A stretch of 64,000 nt of DNA from Pseudomonas sp. CROZ-RG-20F-R04-15 (GTDB taxonomy: Bacteria > Pseudomonadota > Gammaproteobacteria > Pseudomonadales > Pseudomonadaceae), in the NCBI RefSeq assembly GCF_022662375.1, contig NZ_JAKNQL010000001.1, positions 558,001-622,000 on the forward strand. Direction: 5' to 3'. The notes beneath the pieces were generated by a model that was not told where the DNA came from, made no database searches, and saw nothing but the letters and a program-made list of their open reading frames with translations. Positions 49,031 to 59,474 of this stretch are shown one piece after another. Position numbers and translations under genes: made by a program. Position 1 is the stretch's first letter. The number at the start of each line of letters is the position of its first letter.

Positions 49031-50326
49031 TCACTCTTCGGCGACCGAGTCCTTGCTCTGGCGCTTCTCGATCAAATCCACCAAGCGCTTGGCCAGCGCC
49101 GGGTAATTCTCGTCGAAGTGGTGGCCTCCAGGCAGTTTCACGGCTTCGCCAACAGCAGTCTTGTCCGTGCAGCCACTTTCATCCGCCTCTTCTTCACCGT
49201 AGATGCACACAACTTTGGCCGGTGGCAGCTTGGCCATTTCCGGGCCGGTGGCGGCTTCTTTGCCGGCGTTGCCCAGCCAGCCCTCAACTTCGATTTCGAA
49301 GCTGCCGGTGCGGGCGAAGGCCAGCAGGATGATTGCGTCGACGCGTTGCTGCTCGGTGTCTGGCAGGCGGTTGTAGATCGCTGGCAATACGTCAGCACCG
49401 AACGAATAACCGGTGAGGATGAAGCGTTTGGTACCCCATTTCTGCCGGTAGTGTTGCATCAGCTCGGTCAGGTCCAGTGCGCTTTGCTCCGGGCTCTTGT
49501 GCTGCCAGTAGTAGCGCAGGGTGTCGATGCCGACCACCGGGTAGCCAATCTTGGCCATTTCACCGGCCACGTCGCGGTCGAGGTCGCGCCAGCCGCCGTC
49601 ACCGGAGAGGAACAGGGTCACGGTGTCTTTCGCCTGGCCGGCCGGCACTTCAACCACTGGGATCGCCAGACCGCCGTTGGCCTTGTCGCCGCCGACGAGG
49701 ATCTTGCGCAGCTCGTTGTTCAGCACTTGCGGCAGGTTGATGTCGTAGTCGCTGATGCTGGTTTCGGCGTTCGGTTGATCGCGCACGAAACCTGCGCTGG
49801 CGTCGTCCGGGTTGTCGTTCCACGCTGCCAGCCAGTGGCCGTGGGCGGCGGATTTCGGCAGCAGGTGGGTGCAGCCACCTTTTTCCAGGGCCAGATCCAC
49901 GGAGATGGCTTGGGCCTTGTCGTCTTTCTGCTCCGATAACCAGCGCCAGGCCAGCACAGCGCCTGGGCCGATGCCGCTGACCAGCGTGGCCGGGCCATTC
50001 AGTTCACGCAGACCCGATTGCAGGGCGCGGCTTTGCAGCAGGCAGTCTTTCGGCAGAATCACCTGAACGATCTGCGCCGAAGCGCTGCGGCTCAGGGTGG
50101 TCAGTTGTTTTTCACTGAGTTTCTGGTCGTCGTTGACGGCTACCAGCACCTGCGCCTTTGGCTTGGTGCCAGGAATGACGCGGGTCATGGCGGCGCCATC
50201 GGCCGGGGTCAGCTGTTCGACGGTCGGTTCCGGTGCCGGGCGTTTCAGGTACCAGTAACCGCCGCCGGCAATCACGGCCAGCACGATCAGTGCGGCCAGG
50301 ATGTACTTCAGGGAGCGTTGAATCAT
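49031..50326 (-). CDS. acvB: AcvB/VirJ-type periplasmic alanyl-phosphatidylglycerol hydrolase
   Basis: This 431-residue protein has an N-terminal signal anchor (YILAALIVLAVIAGGGYWYL) and a periplasmic alpha/beta-hydrolase part of the VirJ type: LFLSGDGGWRDLD at 238-250, nucleophile Ser308 in GYSFG and a C-terminal GGHHFDE histidine. The P. aeruginosa homologue PA0919 hydrolyses alanyl-phosphatidylglycerol. The start overlaps the mprF stop (TGATG), so synthesis and turnover of the lipid are coupled. Confidence 0.9.
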   Translation of the reverse strand: MIQRSLKYILAALIVLAVIAGGGYWYLKRPAPEPTVEQLTPADGAAMTRVIPGTKPKAQVLVAVNDDQKLSEKQLTTLSRSASAQIVQVILPKDCLLQSRALQSGLRELNGPATLVSGIGPGAVLAWRWLSEQKDDKAQAISVDLALEKGGCTHLLPKSAAHGHWLAAWNDNPDDASAGFVRDQPNAETSISDYDINLPQVLNNELRKILVGGDKANGGLAIPVVEVPAGQAKDTVTLFLSGDGGWRDLDRDVAGEMAKIGYPVVGIDTLRYYWQHKSPEQSALDLTELMQHYRQKWGTKRFILTGYSFGADVLPAIYNRLPDTEQQRVDAIILLAFARTGSFEIEVEGWLGNAGKEAATGPEMAKLPPAKVVCIYGEEEADESGCTDKTAVGEAVKLPGGHHFDENYPALAKRLVDLIEKRQSKDSVAEE

Positions 50327-52968
50327 CAGCGTTTCACCAATCCAGTCAAGCCGCCCGCGATCAGGGCAGCAGTGTCGGCCAGCGCCACCAGCGGATCGAG
50401 TCCGGCGGGCACGGCCATATAACGGGGTTCCCAGTCAGGCTGGAACTTGTCTTTGAAGCGGCGCAAGCCTTGGAAGTTGTACAGCTGCTCACCACGGCGG
50501 AAAACCATCGAGCCCAGACGCTGGGTCAGCGGTGCACCACGCCGGGGTTGCAACCCCGACAACGGCACCATGCCCAGGCTGAAACGCGCGTATCCGTGAC
50601 TCTTATAGTGTTGAATCAGGCCGACCATCATGAATTCCATGGTCAGCTTGGGGGCGTCCGGGTGCGCGCGCATCAGGTCGAGACTGGCCAGGTCATGGCT
50701 GTAAGTCTCGAGCAGGTTGGCGAACGCCACCGGGCGCCCTTCGAAGCGAATCACCGCGATGCGGAAATGCTTCAGGTATTCGTCGCTGAAACGGCCGAGG
50801 GAGAAGCCTTTCTCACGCACGTTCTTGCCGGTCAGCCACGCATCGGAAATCACTTTCAGCTCATCCATCGGCGCCTGACCCGGCTCGTGAATCTCCAGCG
50901 ACAAGCCATCGCGGGTGCCACGGTTCCAGGTGTAACGCAGATCCTTCATCTCTTTGCCCTTGGCTTCCAGGTCAAAGCGGTGCAGGTCGACCCGGGCTTC
51001 TTCGCCCAATTTGATCGCGGTCAGGCCGATGTCCATGTAGTACGGCAGGTTCTCCGCGCGCACCTGGTAGAACACCGGGCGGGCGTGGTGAATGTCACAG
51101 AGGTCACGGAACTGCCAGATCATCTCGGCGCGTTGCTGGCCGGGGCCGATCGGGTCGTACAGCGCCACGAGGCTGCGGCCACGGCGTGCGTACATCAGGA
51201 ACGCTTCGTCGTTCTGGTGAAACAGCAACGCCTTGTCTCCGGTCAGCGCGAGGCCACCGTCGGGTTGTGACGAGGCCATCAGGATCTTTGCCGCGCGATC
51301 GAGTTCGTCAGGCGTCGGAAGGTGAATGACCGGGCGCGCGGTGCGCAGCAGCCAGGTCAGCGCGATCACCAGCAACAGCACGGCGGCGCCGAGCAGCGAG
51401 CGCAGGCCACGTGGCGCGTCAGCATCAAGGGTGAACTGCCACCACAGTTGATGGCTGTACGGCACGTCCTGATAAGCGAACAGCAGCAGCCACGTCGAAG
51501 CGCCCAGCACACAGAGGCTGGCCACCAGATACAGGGGGGAGAAGGGCAGTTCGGTCAGGCGGCTCGGGCGATAGAACGAGCGACGGAACACACCGAGCAG
51601 CGCAGCCGTCAGTGTCATCAGCGTCGCCTCTTCCCAGTCGAAGCCTTTAAGCAGTGAGAGCAGGGCGCCGACCAGCAGCAGAATGGTGGTGAGCATCCAC
51701 GCCGCCGACAGGCGACGACGCAGACCCTGAGCGAGCATCAGACAGAGCACGCCGATCAGGCTGGCGCCGAAGTGCGAGGCGTCGACCAGACGATGCGGGA
51801 TCAGAAAGCCGATGTGTTCCAGGCGCGTATCGATTTCCGGAGTCGCCCCGGAAAACAGCAGCACCACGCCAGACAAGAACACCAGCACTGCCAGAATCGG
51901 TGCCGCCAGACCGGAGGCTGCGCGCATGGTTTGAGTCTGGAACAGACGCTGACCTTCGTTGATCAGCAGGAATACGCAGGCGACCAGCAGCGGCAGCACC
52001 ACATAGATCAGGCGATACAGCAGCAGCGCCGCTGCCAGTGGTGCGGCACCGAGCGTGTCGGCGAAAGCGGCCAACAGGATCGCTTCGAATACACCAACGC
52101 CACCGGGTACATGACTGAGTACGCCGGCAGCCAATGCCAGCAGGTACACCAGCAGGAACGCACCAAACGGTGGCGCCTCTGGCAGCAACAGATAAAGGAC
52201 AGTGGCGGCAGCCGCAACGTCGAGGGCGGTAATGATCAGTTGCAAGAACGTCAGGCGACGCCCCGGCAAGCGCAACGTGCGGCGGCCAACCCTGACCAGC
52301 AGGTTGTCGCGCAACGGTTGTTCCGGCAGGCGCCGACGATAGATGCCGATAGCCAGTACTGCGCCAAGCGCCAGCACAACAGCGGCGACGGTGCCGAGCA
52401 GGCCTTCGGACAAACCCAGCGCCTGAGAGGCCGCAGGCAGGTCACTCAGCGTCGCGAGCGCTGCCAGCGGCGGCAGGGCGCAACCCAGCGACAGACTGGC
52501 GAACAAGGTCATGTGCGCGACTTCCGACGCCCCCAGACCCAAACGCGCATATAAACGGTAACGCACCGAACCGCCGGACAGCAGCGACAGGCCGATGGCA
52601 TTGCCGATCGCAAACGCCGTGAAGCCGCCCAGCGCCAATGTGCGCGGTGGCAGTGTCACACCGGCATAGCGGCTGGCCGACCATTCGTAGCCGAGCAGAA
52701 TAATGAAGCCGACCACGGTCGCGCCGAAGGCGCCGAGCAGGGCAGGTTTCGGTACGTCGAGAATCGAATCGTGCAAAGCATCGAGATCGAGTTCGGCAAG
52801 CAGATGACGACAGGCAATCAGCGCAATCGCGAACAACAGCAAAGTGACCGCCAGACCAATCGGTTGCCGGTATTTGCTCAACCGATCCAGCAAGCGCAAA
52901 CGCTCGGGTTTGATCGGATGTTCCGCTGTGACGGTGTCTTGTGGATCAGACGAGTTGGCGCGCATCAA
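50326..52968 (-). CDS. mprF: Phosphatidylglycerol aminoacyltransferase MprF
   Basis: This 880-residue MprF has an N-terminal flippase-like region with about 13 membrane helices (YRQPIGLAVTLLLFAIALIAC onward) and a C-terminal cytosolic synthase domain (DUF2156) of about 330 residues with GDKALLFHQNDEAFLMYARRGRSL and a C-terminal RFSLGMVPLSGL. It adds an amino acid (alanine in P. aeruginosa) from aminoacyl-tRNA to phosphatidylglycerol and so reduces the negative surface charge. Operon with acvB. Confidence 0.95.
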   Translation of the reverse strand: MMRANSSDPQDTVTAEHPIKPERLRLLDRLSKYRQPIGLAVTLLLFAIALIACRHLLAELDLDALHDSILDVPKPALLGAFGATVVGFIILLGYEWSASRYAGVTLPPRTLALGGFTAFAIGNAIGLSLLSGGSVRYRLYARLGLGASEVAHMTLFASLSLGCALPPLAALATLSDLPAASQALGLSEGLLGTVAAVVLALGAVLAIGIYRRRLPEQPLRDNLLVRVGRRTLRLPGRRLTFLQLIITALDVAAAATVLYLLLPEAPPFGAFLLVYLLALAAGVLSHVPGGVGVFEAILLAAFADTLGAAPLAAALLLYRLIYVVLPLLVACVFLLINEGQRLFQTQTMRAASGLAAPILAVLVFLSGVVLLFSGATPEIDTRLEHIGFLIPHRLVDASHFGASLIGVLCLMLAQGLRRRLSAAWMLTTILLLVGALLSLLKGFDWEEATLMTLTAALLGVFRRSFYRPSRLTELPFSPLYLVASLCVLGASTWLLLFAYQDVPYSHQLWWQFTLDADAPRGLRSLLGAAVLLLVIALTWLLRTARPVIHLPTPDELDRAAKILMASSQPDGGLALTGDKALLFHQNDEAFLMYARRGRSLVALYDPIGPGQQRAEMIWQFRDLCDIHHARPVFYQVRAENLPYYMDIGLTAIKLGEEARVDLHRFDLEAKGKEMKDLRYTWNRGTRDGLSLEIHEPGQAPMDELKVISDAWLTGKNVREKGFSLGRFSDEYLKHFRIAVIRFEGRPVAFANLLETYSHDLASLDLMRAHPDAPKLTMEFMMVGLIQHYKSHGYARFSLGMVPLSGLQPRRGAPLTQRLGSMVFRRGEQLYNFQGLRRFKDKFQPDWEPRYMAVPAGLDPLVALADTAALIAGGLTGLVKR

Positions 52969-53206
52969 TCACCTCTTGGATTGTGCGCGACAGGATGGAG
53001 GTATCCAGCCAAGTTACCAATCCCTGTAGAAAAAAATAATCACAAAATACTACGCCTCTCGCCGGGTATCGGCGAGGGCAGTTCCTGGATTGCAGACGTC
53101 TTGCCTGCGACTTAAGCATAGTCGCAAGTGAGGACTTCTGAAGATCCCAAGCGGTTCACTGCACAGTGACAGATCATTGTTGCGAAAGGACTTTTTCAAC
53201 AGATAC

Positions 53207-53239
53207 AAAAAAGGCCACTCTTTCGAGTAGCCTTTTTTG
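53207..53239 (-). terminator. Terminator after first tRNA-fMet gene
   Basis: AAAAAAGGC-ACTC, TTTC, GAGT-GCCTTTTTT hairpin lies directly 3' of the tRNA on the minus strand. Confidence 0.92.
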
Positions 53240-53244
53240 ATGTT

Positions 53245-53321
<77 letters not shown>

Positions 53322-53505
53322 TCTGTGTGGCGGCATTCTACAGACGAACGACGGGGTGTCAACCGCTAATCCCGTAAAGGGTCAAATAAGTGTGCAATCG
53401 CGTCAAACGGTCGCAGGTCGAGCGATAAGTTTCGGAAATGCAACGAATTCCTGTTTGGCGATCGCTTCTCTATAAGAAGAGGCAATCGACAAAACAGACG
53501 CGCAC

Positions 53506-53538
53506 AAAAAAGGCCACTCTTTCGAGTAGCCTTTTTTG
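53506..53538 (-). terminator. Terminator after second tRNA-fMet gene
   Basis: Same hairpin sequence as at 53207-53239. Confidence 0.92.
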
Positions 53539-53543
53539 ATGTT

Positions 53544-53620
<77 letters not shown>

Positions 53621-53835
53621 TCTGTGTGTCGGCATTCTACAGAGGAACGCCGGGGTGTCAACCTTCAATCTGGATAAAATCTGTTGAGGTTCAATCGGTT
53701 AGCGCTTTTTCTCGGGTGTTTTTCAGGGCGCAGGGCAGGCAGGGCAAGGATTTCAGCTCTATTGGAGGTCGTTTGTCGATTGAGAAAATAAATTCAAAGG
53801 CCCTTTCCTACATACAGAAAAGAAGATTCATACCA

Positions 53836-53851
53836 CTGGTGCTATATACAG
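53836..53851 (+). promoter_or_regulatory. LexA box upstream of dinB
   Basis: CTGGTGCTATATACAG fits CTGN10CAG and lies 50 bases before the dinB start. It shares CTGG and ATACAG with the recA box. Confidence 0.85.
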
Positions 53852-53900
53852 GTGTCAGTGAGATACTGCCCATCCGGTTCGCCACGTTTCCTTTTCTGAC

Positions 53901-54962
53901 ATGACTCAGCGAAAAATCATCCACATTGACTGCGACTGTTTCTACGCCGCCATCGAGATGCGCGATGACCCGCGTCTGGCCGGCAAGCCGTTGGCGGTGG
54001 GTGGCTCGGCGGACCGGCGCGGGGTAATTGCTACCTGCAATTATGAGGCGCGAGCGTACGGTGTACGTTCGGCAATGGCGTCGGGGCATGCTTTGAAGCT
54101 GTGCCCGGACCTGACCATCGTCAAGCCACGCATGGATGCCTATCGCGAAGCCTCGAAAGAAATTCACACGATCTTTGCCGATTACACCGACCTGATCGAG
54201 CCGCTATCGCTGGATGAGGCCTATCTGGATGTCTCCGACAGCGCGCATTTTGGCGGCAGCGCTACACGCATTGCCCAAGATATTCGTCGCCGGGTCTCCA
54301 ATCAGTTGCACATCACCGTTTCCGCTGGCGTGGCGCCAAACAAGTTTCTGGCCAAAATCGCCAGCGACTGGAAGAAGCCCAACGGTTTGTTTGTGATCAC
54401 GCCTGATCAGGTCGAGGACTTTGTCAGCGATTTGCCGGTAAGCAAACTGCACGGTGTCGGCAAGGTCACCGCCGACAAGCTCGGCAAGCTGGGGATCGTC
54501 GACTGCCAGCACTTGCGCGAGTGGGACAAGCTGGCGCTGGTGCGCGAGTTCGGCAGTTTTGGCGAGCGACTTTGGAGTCTGGCGCGTGGGATCGATGATC
54601 GTTTGGTGCACAACGACAGTCGGCGTCAGTCGATCAGCGTGGAAAACACCTACGACGTGGATCTGCCGGACTTGCGCAGTTGCCTGGATAAGCTGCCCGA
54701 ATTACTGAAAACCCTGAAAACCCGCATGGCACGGATCGACAGCAGTTATCGACCGGGCAAGCCGTTCGTCAAAGTGAAGTTTCACGATTTTACCCAGACG
54801 ACGCTGGAGCAGGCCGGGGCGGGGCGGGATCTGGGCAGTTATCAGTTGATGCTGACGCAGGCGTTCAATCGCGGCGGCAAACCAGTGCGGTTGTTGGGGG
54901 TTGGGGTCAGGCTGGAGGATTTGCGCGGCGGGTTTGAGCAGATGGAGTTGTTTGAGCGTTAG
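53901..54962 (+). CDS. dinB: DNA polymerase IV
   Basis: This 353-residue Y-family translesion polymerase has metal-binding Asp10 in HIDCDCFYA, catalytic Asp105-Glu106 in LSLDEAYLD, a helix-hairpin-helix region around GVGKVTADKL and a C-terminal little-finger domain ending ELFER. Length matches E. coli DinB (351). The LexA box predicts SOS induction together with recA. Confidence 0.98.
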   Translation: MTQRKIIHIDCDCFYAAIEMRDDPRLAGKPLAVGGSADRRGVIATCNYEARAYGVRSAMASGHALKLCPDLTIVKPRMDAYREASKEIHTIFADYTDLIEPLSLDEAYLDVSDSAHFGGSATRIAQDIRRRVSNQLHITVSAGVAPNKFLAKIASDWKKPNGLFVITPDQVEDFVSDLPVSKLHGVGKVTADKLGKLGIVDCQHLREWDKLALVREFGSFGERLWSLARGIDDRLVHNDSRRQSISVENTYDVDLPDLRSCLDKLPELLKTLKTRMARIDSSYRPGKPFVKVKFHDFTQTTLEQAGAGRDLGSYQLMLTQAFNRGGKPVRLLGVGVRLEDLRGGFEQMELFER

Positions 54963-54986
54963 ATTTGCGGTGTTTGTCAGGGTCTC

Positions 54987-55049
54987 TTCGCGAGCAGGCT
55001 CGCTCCCACATTGAAATGCGTTCCAATGTAGGAGTGAGCGTGCTCGCGA
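54987..55049. repeat. Compact REP pair after dinB
   Basis: TTCGCGAGCAGGCTCGCTCC is followed after 15 bases by TAGGAGTGAGCGTGCTCGCG, a degenerate inverse arm, in reversed order with a short spacer. Confidence 0.82.
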
Positions 55050-55055
55050 TTGGCT

Positions 55056-56009
55056 TTAATTCGGTCCCGGATCCGCCACCAAGCGCCCGGCATCCTTGGT
55101 CAAAGACTTGAGAAACTCAGTCTGCAACTCAGGATCGTTGCGCGTCAGTTCGATCAGGCTTTGTTCCAGTTCGCTGGCTTCTTCTTCCAGACCCAGCTCC
55201 GACAGACGTTTGACCCGGTGTACCCACTGGCTCACTTCGTCGTCTTCCAGATCGTCGTAAATCAGCCCGTGCGCTTCCAGCAACTTGCCACGCAAATGAC
55301 TGCTGATCATCAGCGATGAGTCGGAGTGCACGTCATCCTTGGCGTCTTCGACGCTGATCTGCAGTTTGCCGACGTGATTGAGGTCATTTTCGGCAAACGG
55401 ACTGTCGAGCAGATTCAGGCGCAGCACGCCGTTGCGATCGGTGGTCATGTCGAAGGTCTGTTTGCCAGCCTTGACCTGCACCGGCCGCTCGCTCCACGGC
55501 AGGCTCGAATACTCCGTGCGCTTGTCGCGCTGGACTTCATCGATGCCGGCGAGGTTCTGTTGTGCACGACCGTTGGACTGTACGTTCATGAACGGGTTGA
55601 GCCCGGCAAAACCGTAGCTCAGCCAGTCCTTGGTGATGCTGTCCGGCAGGCTGCCGAGGGCGAACACATTGACCACGTTGGCGCCGACGCCGCCGACCAC
55701 GGCTACCGCGCCCAGCGGAATCTCGTAGATCTCCCGCCAAGGCTGGTAAGGCGTGTAGCGATCGTAGCGACGCGTCACTTCGAACTCGGTGACTTCAAAA
55801 GTCTTCTGTTCGTTGATCTTCACGCGTCGCTGCGGCAGCTCAAGCTCCTTAGGCTCACCGACATCAATCTGCAGGCTATGGTCGAGCAATTTTCGCTCGA
55901 CCCGCTCTTCGTGCTCGCTGCGTTGTGACATGTGATTGGCACAGCCGCTGACCAGCAGGGCACCGCACAGGGCGGTGCCTCCGAGGCCTAAGGTGTTTCG
56001 CTTGAACAT
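55056..56009 (-). CDS. Lipoprotein of unknown function
   Basis: This 317-residue protein has a lipoprotein signal peptide (MFKRNTLGLGGTALCGALLVSGC) with lipidated Cys23. The mature part has a beta-rich middle (REIYEIPLGAVAVVGGVGANVVNVFALG is hydrophobic and could touch the membrane) and a charged, helical C-terminus. No domain family is recognised. It lies directly downstream of proS (17-base gap) on the same strand and may share its transcript. Confidence 0.85.
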   Translation of the reverse strand: MFKRNTLGLGGTALCGALLVSGCANHMSQRSEHEERVERKLLDHSLQIDVGEPKELELPQRRVKINEQKTFEVTEFEVTRRYDRYTPYQPWREIYEIPLGAVAVVGGVGANVVNVFALGSLPDSITKDWLSYGFAGLNPFMNVQSNGRAQQNLAGIDEVQRDKRTEYSSLPWSERPVQVKAGKQTFDMTTDRNGVLRLNLLDSPFAENDLNHVGKLQISVEDAKDDVHSDSSLMISSHLRGKLLEAHGLIYDDLEDDEVSQWVHRVKRLSELGLEEEASELEQSLIELTRNDPELQTEFLKSLTKDAGRLVADPGPN

Positions 56010-56026
56010 GACGTCTCTATCTGGTT

Positions 56027-57742
56027 TCAGCGGCGGATACGGGCCTGCAGGAAGGACAATACGTCAGCCACCGGCAATGCTTGCGCTTCGCCTTCGGTAC
56101 GACTCTTGTATTCCAGGTTGCCTTCGGCGAGGCCGCGGTCGCTAACCACGATCCGGTGTGGAATGCCGATCAGCTCCATGTCCGCGAACTTGATGCCCGG
56201 GCTGGTTTTCTTGTCGCGATCGTCCAGCAGCACTTCGAAGCCGGCCGCTGTCAGTTCGGCGTACAGCTTGTCGGTGGCTTCGCGCACCTGCTCGGTTTCA
56301 TAACGCAGCGGCACCAGAGCGATCTGGAACGGCGCCAGGGTGTCGCTCCAGATGATGCCGTTTTCGTCGTTGTTCTGTTCGATGGCTGCAGCCACCACGC
56401 GGGATACGCCGATGCCGTAGCAACCCATTTCCAGGGTCACTGGCTTGCCGTTCTCGCCCAGCACTTCGCACTTCATCGCCTTGCTGTACTTGTTGCCCAG
56501 CTGGAAGATGTGCCCGACTTCGATGCCGCGCTTGATTTCCAGCGTGCCTTTGCCGTCCGGGCTTGGATCACCGGCGACCACGTTACGCAGGTCTGCGACG
56601 GTTGGAACTGGCAGATCACGCTCCCAGTTCACGCCGAAGTAGTGTTTGTCATCAATGTTCGCGCCGATACCGAAATCGCTCATCAGCTCGACCGAGCGGT
56701 CGATGATGATTGGCAGCGGCAGGTTCAGCGGGCCGAGCGAGCCTGCGCCAGCGCCGATGGCGTCACGCAGTTCAGCGTCGGTGGCCATGACCAGCGGGTT
56801 GGCCACGCCTGGTTGCTGGGCAGCCTTGATTTCGTTGAGTTCGTGGTCGCCACGGATGACCAGCGCGATCAGCTTGCCTTCTTCTTCGGCGCGCACGATC
56901 AGGGTCTTGATGGTCTTTTCAATCGGCAGATTGAATTTTTCCACCAGGGCCGCGATGGTTTTGGTGTCTGGTGTGTCGACCAGACGCAGCTCCTCGGTCG
57001 CAGCGGCACGCGACGTTTCGCGTGGCACGGCTTCGGCTTTTTCGATGTTCGCTGCGTAATCGGAACCGTTGCTGAAGACGATATCGTCTTCACCGGACTC
57101 GGCCAGCACGTGGAATTCGTGGGAGCCGGCGCCGCCGATCGAACCGTTGTCGGCTTCCACCGGACGGAATTTCAGGCCCAGACGGGTGAACACGTTGCAG
57201 TAGGCCTGGTGCATGCGGTCGTAGGTGACCTGCAGCGAGGCTTGATCAGCGTGGAACGAGTACGCGTCTTTCATGATGAATTCGCGGCCGCGCATCAAAC
57301 CGAAGCGTGGGCGGATTTCGTCGCGGAATTTGGTCTGGATCTGGTACAGGTTGATCGGCAGCTGCTTGTAGCTGCTCAACTCGTTGCGCATCAGATCGGT
57401 GATCACTTCTTCGTGGGTCGGGCCCGCGCAGAAATCACGACCATGGCGGTCTTTGATGCGCAGCAGCTCAGGGCCGTATTCTTCCCAGCGCCCCGATTCC
57501 TGCCACAGCTCGGCCGGTTGGGTGCTCGGCATCAACACTTCCAGAGAGCCGGCGGCGTTCATCTCTTCGCGAACGATGGCTTCAACCTTGCGCATGACTC
57601 GCAGGCCCATGGGCAGCCAGGTGTACAGGCCTGAGGCGAGTTTGCGGATCATGCCGGCGCGCAGCATCAGCTGGTGGCTGATCACGACCGCGTCGGAAGG
57701 CGTTTCTTTCTGTGTGGCGAGCAAAAATTGACTGGTGCGCAT
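56027..57742 (-). CDS. proS: Prolyl-tRNA synthetase
   Basis: This 571-residue class II synthetase of the bacterial type has the editing (INS) domain between motifs 2 and 3. [52 protein letters not shown] is the standard start. Motif 2 region [26 protein letters not shown] and motif 3 [10 protein letters not shown] are intact. Length equals E. coli ProRS (572). Confidence 0.99.
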   Translation of the reverse strand: MRTSQFLLATQKETPSDAVVISHQLMLRAGMIRKLASGLYTWLPMGLRVMRKVEAIVREEMNAAGSLEVLMPSTQPAELWQESGRWEEYGPELLRIKDRHGRDFCAGPTHEEVITDLMRNELSSYKQLPINLYQIQTKFRDEIRPRFGLMRGREFIMKDAYSFHADQASLQVTYDRMHQAYCNVFTRLGLKFRPVEADNGSIGGAGSHEFHVLAESGEDDIVFSNGSDYAANIEKAEAVPRETSRAAATEELRLVDTPDTKTIAALVEKFNLPIEKTIKTLIVRAEEEGKLIALVIRGDHELNEIKAAQQPGVANPLVMATDAELRDAIGAGAGSLGPLNLPLPIIIDRSVELMSDFGIGANIDDKHYFGVNWERDLPVPTVADLRNVVAGDPSPDGKGTLEIKRGIEVGHIFQLGNKYSKAMKCEVLGENGKPVTLEMGCYGIGVSRVVAAAIEQNNDENGIIWSDTLAPFQIALVPLRYETEQVREATDKLYAELTAAGFEVLLDDRDKKTSPGIKFADMELIGIPHRIVVSDRGLAEGNLEYKSRTEGEAQALPVADVLSFLQARIRR

Positions 57743-57871
57743 GGTTGGCCGTTGTCGGTTGCTATGACTGGAAATGACTCCGCAGTGTACCGGCGAGTTT
57801 TGCCGACGTACAGGCGTGAGGTCAGTGGGCAGGCACGACGGCGGGATTCCTCCCGCCGTTGCCGAAATCTC

Positions 57872-59431
57872 TTACGATTCTTCTGTGACCGGTGTCGGCA
57901 CAGGCTCGGGCGTTGGCGTCGGACCTTCGCGGCGGCTTTCCTGAAACCAGTGCAGGGCGATCAGCACCAGTGTCGGCACACCGAGCAGGGCGGTGATCAG
58001 GAAGAAACTGTGATAACCGAACTTTTCCACCATGACCCCGGAATAGCCGCCCATCAGACGCGGCAACAGCAGCATGATCGAGCTGAGCAAGGCGTACTGC
58101 GTGGCAGAGAACTTCAGGTTGGTCAGGCTCGACAGGTAGGCAACGAAGGCTGACGTCGCCAGGCCCGAGCTGAAGTTGTCGAGGGAAATGGTCACCACCA
58201 GCATCTGCAGGTTCGGGCCCATGTCGGCGAGCATGACGAACAGCAGGTTGGTGGCCGCGGAAGCAACGCCGCCGATGAACAGAATCGGCAAAATGCCGAA
58301 ACGCACGATCAGCAGACCGCCCATGCCGGCGCCAACCAGCGTCATGATCAGGCCGAAAATCTTGCTGACACTGGCAATCTGATCCTTGGTGAAACCCTGG
58401 TCGATATAGAACACGTTGGCCATGACGCCCATCACCGTGTCCGACATCCGATAGGTGGCAATCAGACCCAATAACAGAAACGCCTGCCAGCGATAACGCA
58501 GAATAAAGTCGTTGACCGGCGTCAGCACCGGCGCCAGGCCGCGACGGCCCATGGTCGACAGGCACAGGCCAGTCAGCAACGTGTAGAGAATGGCGCGCAG
58601 AAAGGCGCGGTCTTCGAGCAGCAGGTCGAGCGGACTCATGCCGCCGAACAGCACGCCGGCGAAATCGGTGTTGTACAACTGGGTGAACATCGCCGGGACG
58701 GAGACCAGCAAAACGATCAGCACAAATACCGACATCAGTTGGTGCATGAAGGTGTAACGCCCGGCCTGCAACTGAGTACGTAGCGGCACAGGCGGCTCAC
58801 GCATGAACAGCGTGGTCAGCAGCGCGGGCACCATCAAGGCACCGAACAGTGCGTAAGTGCCGGCCCAGGCCGAATGTTGATAGTTGAAGCCAGTGGAGCC
58901 GAAGCCCTCCGCGAAGAACAACGCCCCGGCGGTCGCGAGCAGTGCCGCCACGCGGTAACCCGACATATAACTGGCGGCGAGGGCGGCCTGGCGATTGTCT
59001 TCGGCGATTTCCAGGCGATAGGCATCCACCGCAATGTCTTGAGTGGCGGAGGCAAAGGCGACGACAACGGCAATGGCGATCAACCAGGACAGATGCTTCT
59101 GCGGATCACAGAAACCCATGCCGATCAGCCCAAGAATCACCAAGGTTTGCGAGAGCACCAGCCAGGAGCGGCGTCGGCCAAGCTTGCCCAGCAACGGCAG
59201 GCGCCATTGGTCGAGCAGGGGCGACCAGACCCATTTGAACGCATAGGCCAGGCCGATCAGGCTGGCATAGCCAATGGTTTCACGGGCCACGCCGGCTTCA
59301 CGCAGCCAGACGGAAAGCGTTGAAAACACCAGCATGTACGGCAGGCCGGCGGCGAAACCGAGCAACAACAGCACGAGCGTCGAAGGACTGGCATAAGCGG
59401 CTAGCGCGGCGCGCCAGGTTTTACGGGGCAT
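57872..59431 (-). CDS. ampG: Muropeptide permease AmpG
   Basis: This 519-residue MFS transporter imports anhydro-muropeptides (GlcNAc-anhMurNAc) from the periplasm for wall recycling and affects AmpC beta-lactamase induction. PYMLVFSTLSVWLREAGVARETIGYASL and the following FKWVWSPLLDQWRLPLLGKLGRRRSWL are characteristic of AmpG. About 12-14 membrane helices. The C-terminal tail (EGPTPTPEPVPTPVTEES) is proline-rich and cytoplasmic. Confidence 0.95.
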   Translation of the reverse strand: MPRKTWRAALAAYASPSTLVLLLLGFAAGLPYMLVFSTLSVWLREAGVARETIGYASLIGLAYAFKWVWSPLLDQWRLPLLGKLGRRRSWLVLSQTLVILGLIGMGFCDPQKHLSWLIAIAVVVAFASATQDIAVDAYRLEIAEDNRQAALAASYMSGYRVAALLATAGALFFAEGFGSTGFNYQHSAWAGTYALFGALMVPALLTTLFMREPPVPLRTQLQAGRYTFMHQLMSVFVLIVLLVSVPAMFTQLYNTDFAGVLFGGMSPLDLLLEDRAFLRAILYTLLTGLCLSTMGRRGLAPVLTPVNDFILRYRWQAFLLLGLIATYRMSDTVMGVMANVFYIDQGFTKDQIASVSKIFGLIMTLVGAGMGGLLIVRFGILPILFIGGVASAATNLLFVMLADMGPNLQMLVVTISLDNFSSGLATSAFVAYLSSLTNLKFSATQYALLSSIMLLLPRLMGGYSGVMVEKFGYHSFFLITALLGVPTLVLIALHWFQESRREGPTPTPEPVPTPVTEES

Positions 59432-59474
59432 GGGCTGAAGTCTGCCTCAAGATTGCGAAAACAAAGCGCGCACT

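Noticed and set aside
48674..49939. 421-codon + strand frame across the REP pair and acvB
   Set aside because: It runs through a REP pair and a terminator and is antisense to a well-supported hydrolase gene.
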